NCBI GenBank assembly: GCA_029058455.1
Contig: JAIDXU010000349.1
Location: forward strand, 1-5,444
Direction: 5' to 3'
Length of the DNA stretch: 5,444 nt
DNA from: Paramuribaculum sp.
GTDB taxonomy: Bacteria; Bacteroidota; Bacteroidia; Bacteroidales; Muribaculaceae
Shown piece after piece: positions 4,638-5,444 of the stretch. The notes under the pieces are model-generated. The model worked only from the letters and a program-made list of their open reading frames with translations. It was not told where the DNA came from and did no database searches. The position numbers and the translations under genes were made by a program. Numbering within the stretch: position 1 is the first letter of the stretch; each line of letters starts with the position of its first letter.

Positions 4638-5444
4638 TTATTCCTGAGGAGCGTCGGCGGGAGCAGGGGAGACTTTGATGAGTTCGAGTCGTGTGGCCGT
4701 GCTTTTGATAATTGTGAAGGCATAGTTTTCGATCACGATTGTCTCACCCTGAGAGGGAATTGAGCCGGAACTGTGGAGAATGTAGCCGGCGATGGTCTGA
4801 TAGTCGTCAGACTCCGGAATGTCGAGATGAAAGTCAGAGCGGATAAAGTCGATTTCGGCGCGCCCAGAAAACTCGTAACAACCGTCGCCGAGGTCGCGGG
4901 CAACTACGTCGGAGGTGTCATGCTCGTCGCGTATATCACCGCATATCTCCTCCATGAGGTCCTCGAGGGTAACGAGACCGGCGGTGCCGCCAAATTCATC
5001 GACCACCACGGCTATAGATCTTTTTTCGCTGAGCAGGCGGCGCATAAGTTTGTTGGCCAACAGAGTCTCGGGCGCGAATATCACGTTTTTGAGGTGGGCT
5101 TTCCAGTCGTTGTCGGGATAGAACAGCTCACTCACATGAATGTAGCCGAGTATATTATCGATATCCTCGCGATATACTATGATTTTGCTGCGACCCGATT
5201 GAGTGAAAAGGGCCGACAGCTCTTCGCGGGTGGTATTGTCGATGTCGACTGCCACAATCTCGTTGCGCGGCAACATGCAGTCGCGCACATGGGTGGTTGA
5301 GAAATCGAGGGCGTTGTGGAAAATCATCACCTCGTTTTCAAGCGGCTGTTTGTCGGGATTAACCTCGTCGATGGCGTTTTCGATATAGTCGTTGAGGTCG
5401 CCCACCGAGAGGGAACCGAGCTTGTCGTTTTCGCTCTCAATGCC
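4638..5444 (-). CDS. CBS-pair / CorC_HlyC domain protein (hemolysin/CorC/GldE family), 5' end outside window
   Basis: The visible 268 codons are the C-terminal, cytoplasmic part of a CorC/HlyC-type membrane protein. The frame stays open to the right edge (reading GIESENDKLGSLSV before GDLNDY), so the gene is cut by the window; the GTG at 5403-5405 is an internal Val codon, not a start. Numbering from the first visible residue: CBS domain 1 spans about 51-108 (VRDCMLPRNEIVAVD, RSKIIVYREDIDNILGYIHV); CBS domain 2 about 113-173 with the hallmark DEFGGTAGLVTLEDL (149-163); and the CorC_HlyC transporter-associated domain about 184-258. Full members carry an N-terminal CNNM/DUF21 domain with several membrane segments, expected beyond the edge. 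The CBS pair normally binds adenine nucleotides. CorC relatives are linked to Mg2+/Co2+ handling, and the Bacteroidota version GldE to gliding or membrane biogenesis; which applies here cannot be told. The gene ends in TAA at 4640-4638 after a Pro/Ala-rich tail. Confidence 0.9.
   Translation of the reverse strand, partial: GIESENDKLGSLSVGDLNDYIENAIDEVNPDKQPLENEVMIFHNALDFSTTHVRDCMLPRNEIVAVDIDNTTREELSALFTQSGRSKIIVYREDIDNILGYIHVSELFYPDNDWKAHLKNVIFAPETLLANKLMRRLLSEKRSIAVVVDEFGGTAGLVTLEDLMEEICGDIRDEHDTSDVVARDLGDGCYEFSGRAEIDFIRSDFHLDIPESDDYQTIAGYILHSSGSIPSQGETIVIENYAFTIIKSTATRLELIKVSPAPADAPQE

Noticed and set aside
4773..5300. A 175-codon plus-strand open frame antisense to the CorC-family gene
   Set aside because: The minus strand encodes clear CBS and CorC_HlyC motifs across the whole stretch. 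The antisense translation resembles no family and starts in the middle of that gene.
5403..5405. GTG as the start of the CorC-family gene
   Set aside because: The frame stays open upstream to the window edge, and the family needs an N-terminal membrane domain, so this is an internal codon of a gene truncated by the window.

Overview
This window looks like ordinary chromosomal housekeeping DNA from a member of the Bacteroidota, most likely a gut Bacteroidales of moderate GC (Muribaculaceae-like is my guess). Three things point there. The gene content is a GH123/DUF4091 glycoside hydrolase, a xerC-type recombinase joined to a short hpf, a class II aldolase and a CorC/HlyC protein. Promoter-like sequences match the Bacteroidota -33 TTG / -7 TAnnTTTG pattern. 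Most genes lack a Shine-Dalgarno sequence.

Layout, left to right. Bases 1-54 may hold the last codons of a plus-strand gene that begins outside the window. Bases 120-153 form a strong terminator for the minus-strand gene that follows. Bases 177-1958 (minus) encode a secreted GH123-family protein, a beta-N-acetylgalactosaminidase-like enzyme, that keeps the family's Asp-Glu catalytic pair. A 189-base divergent intergenic region (1959-2147) carries one good promoter facing each way. Bases 2148-3041 (plus) encode a complete XerC/D tyrosine recombinase. It is followed 15 bases later by a short-form hibernation factor (3057-3350) whose Shine-Dalgarno sequence overlaps the recombinase stop codon, so the two probably form one operon. 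A 197-base gap (3351-3547) holds a hairpin and the promoter region of a class II fructose-bisphosphate aldolase gene (3548-4549). A perfect hairpin flanked by A and T runs (4572-4616) ends both the aldolase gene and the convergent minus-strand gene. That last gene (4638-5444) is the C-terminal part of a CBS-pair/CorC_HlyC protein; its membrane domain lies beyond the right edge.

Functionally these are separate units: host-glycan or glycolipid trimming (GH123), chromosome dimer resolution plus ribosome hibernation (xerC-hpf), central glycolysis/gluconeogenesis (fba), and a membrane-associated CBS protein. I found no mobile element, CRISPR array, RNA gene or defence system, and no evidence for a new multi-gene system. 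The points most worth a second look are the probably leaderless recombinase mRNA, the unusually strong Shine-Dalgarno of hpf, the replacement of the usual hpf-tRNA-tuf order by hpf-fba, and the stand-alone GH123 gene.
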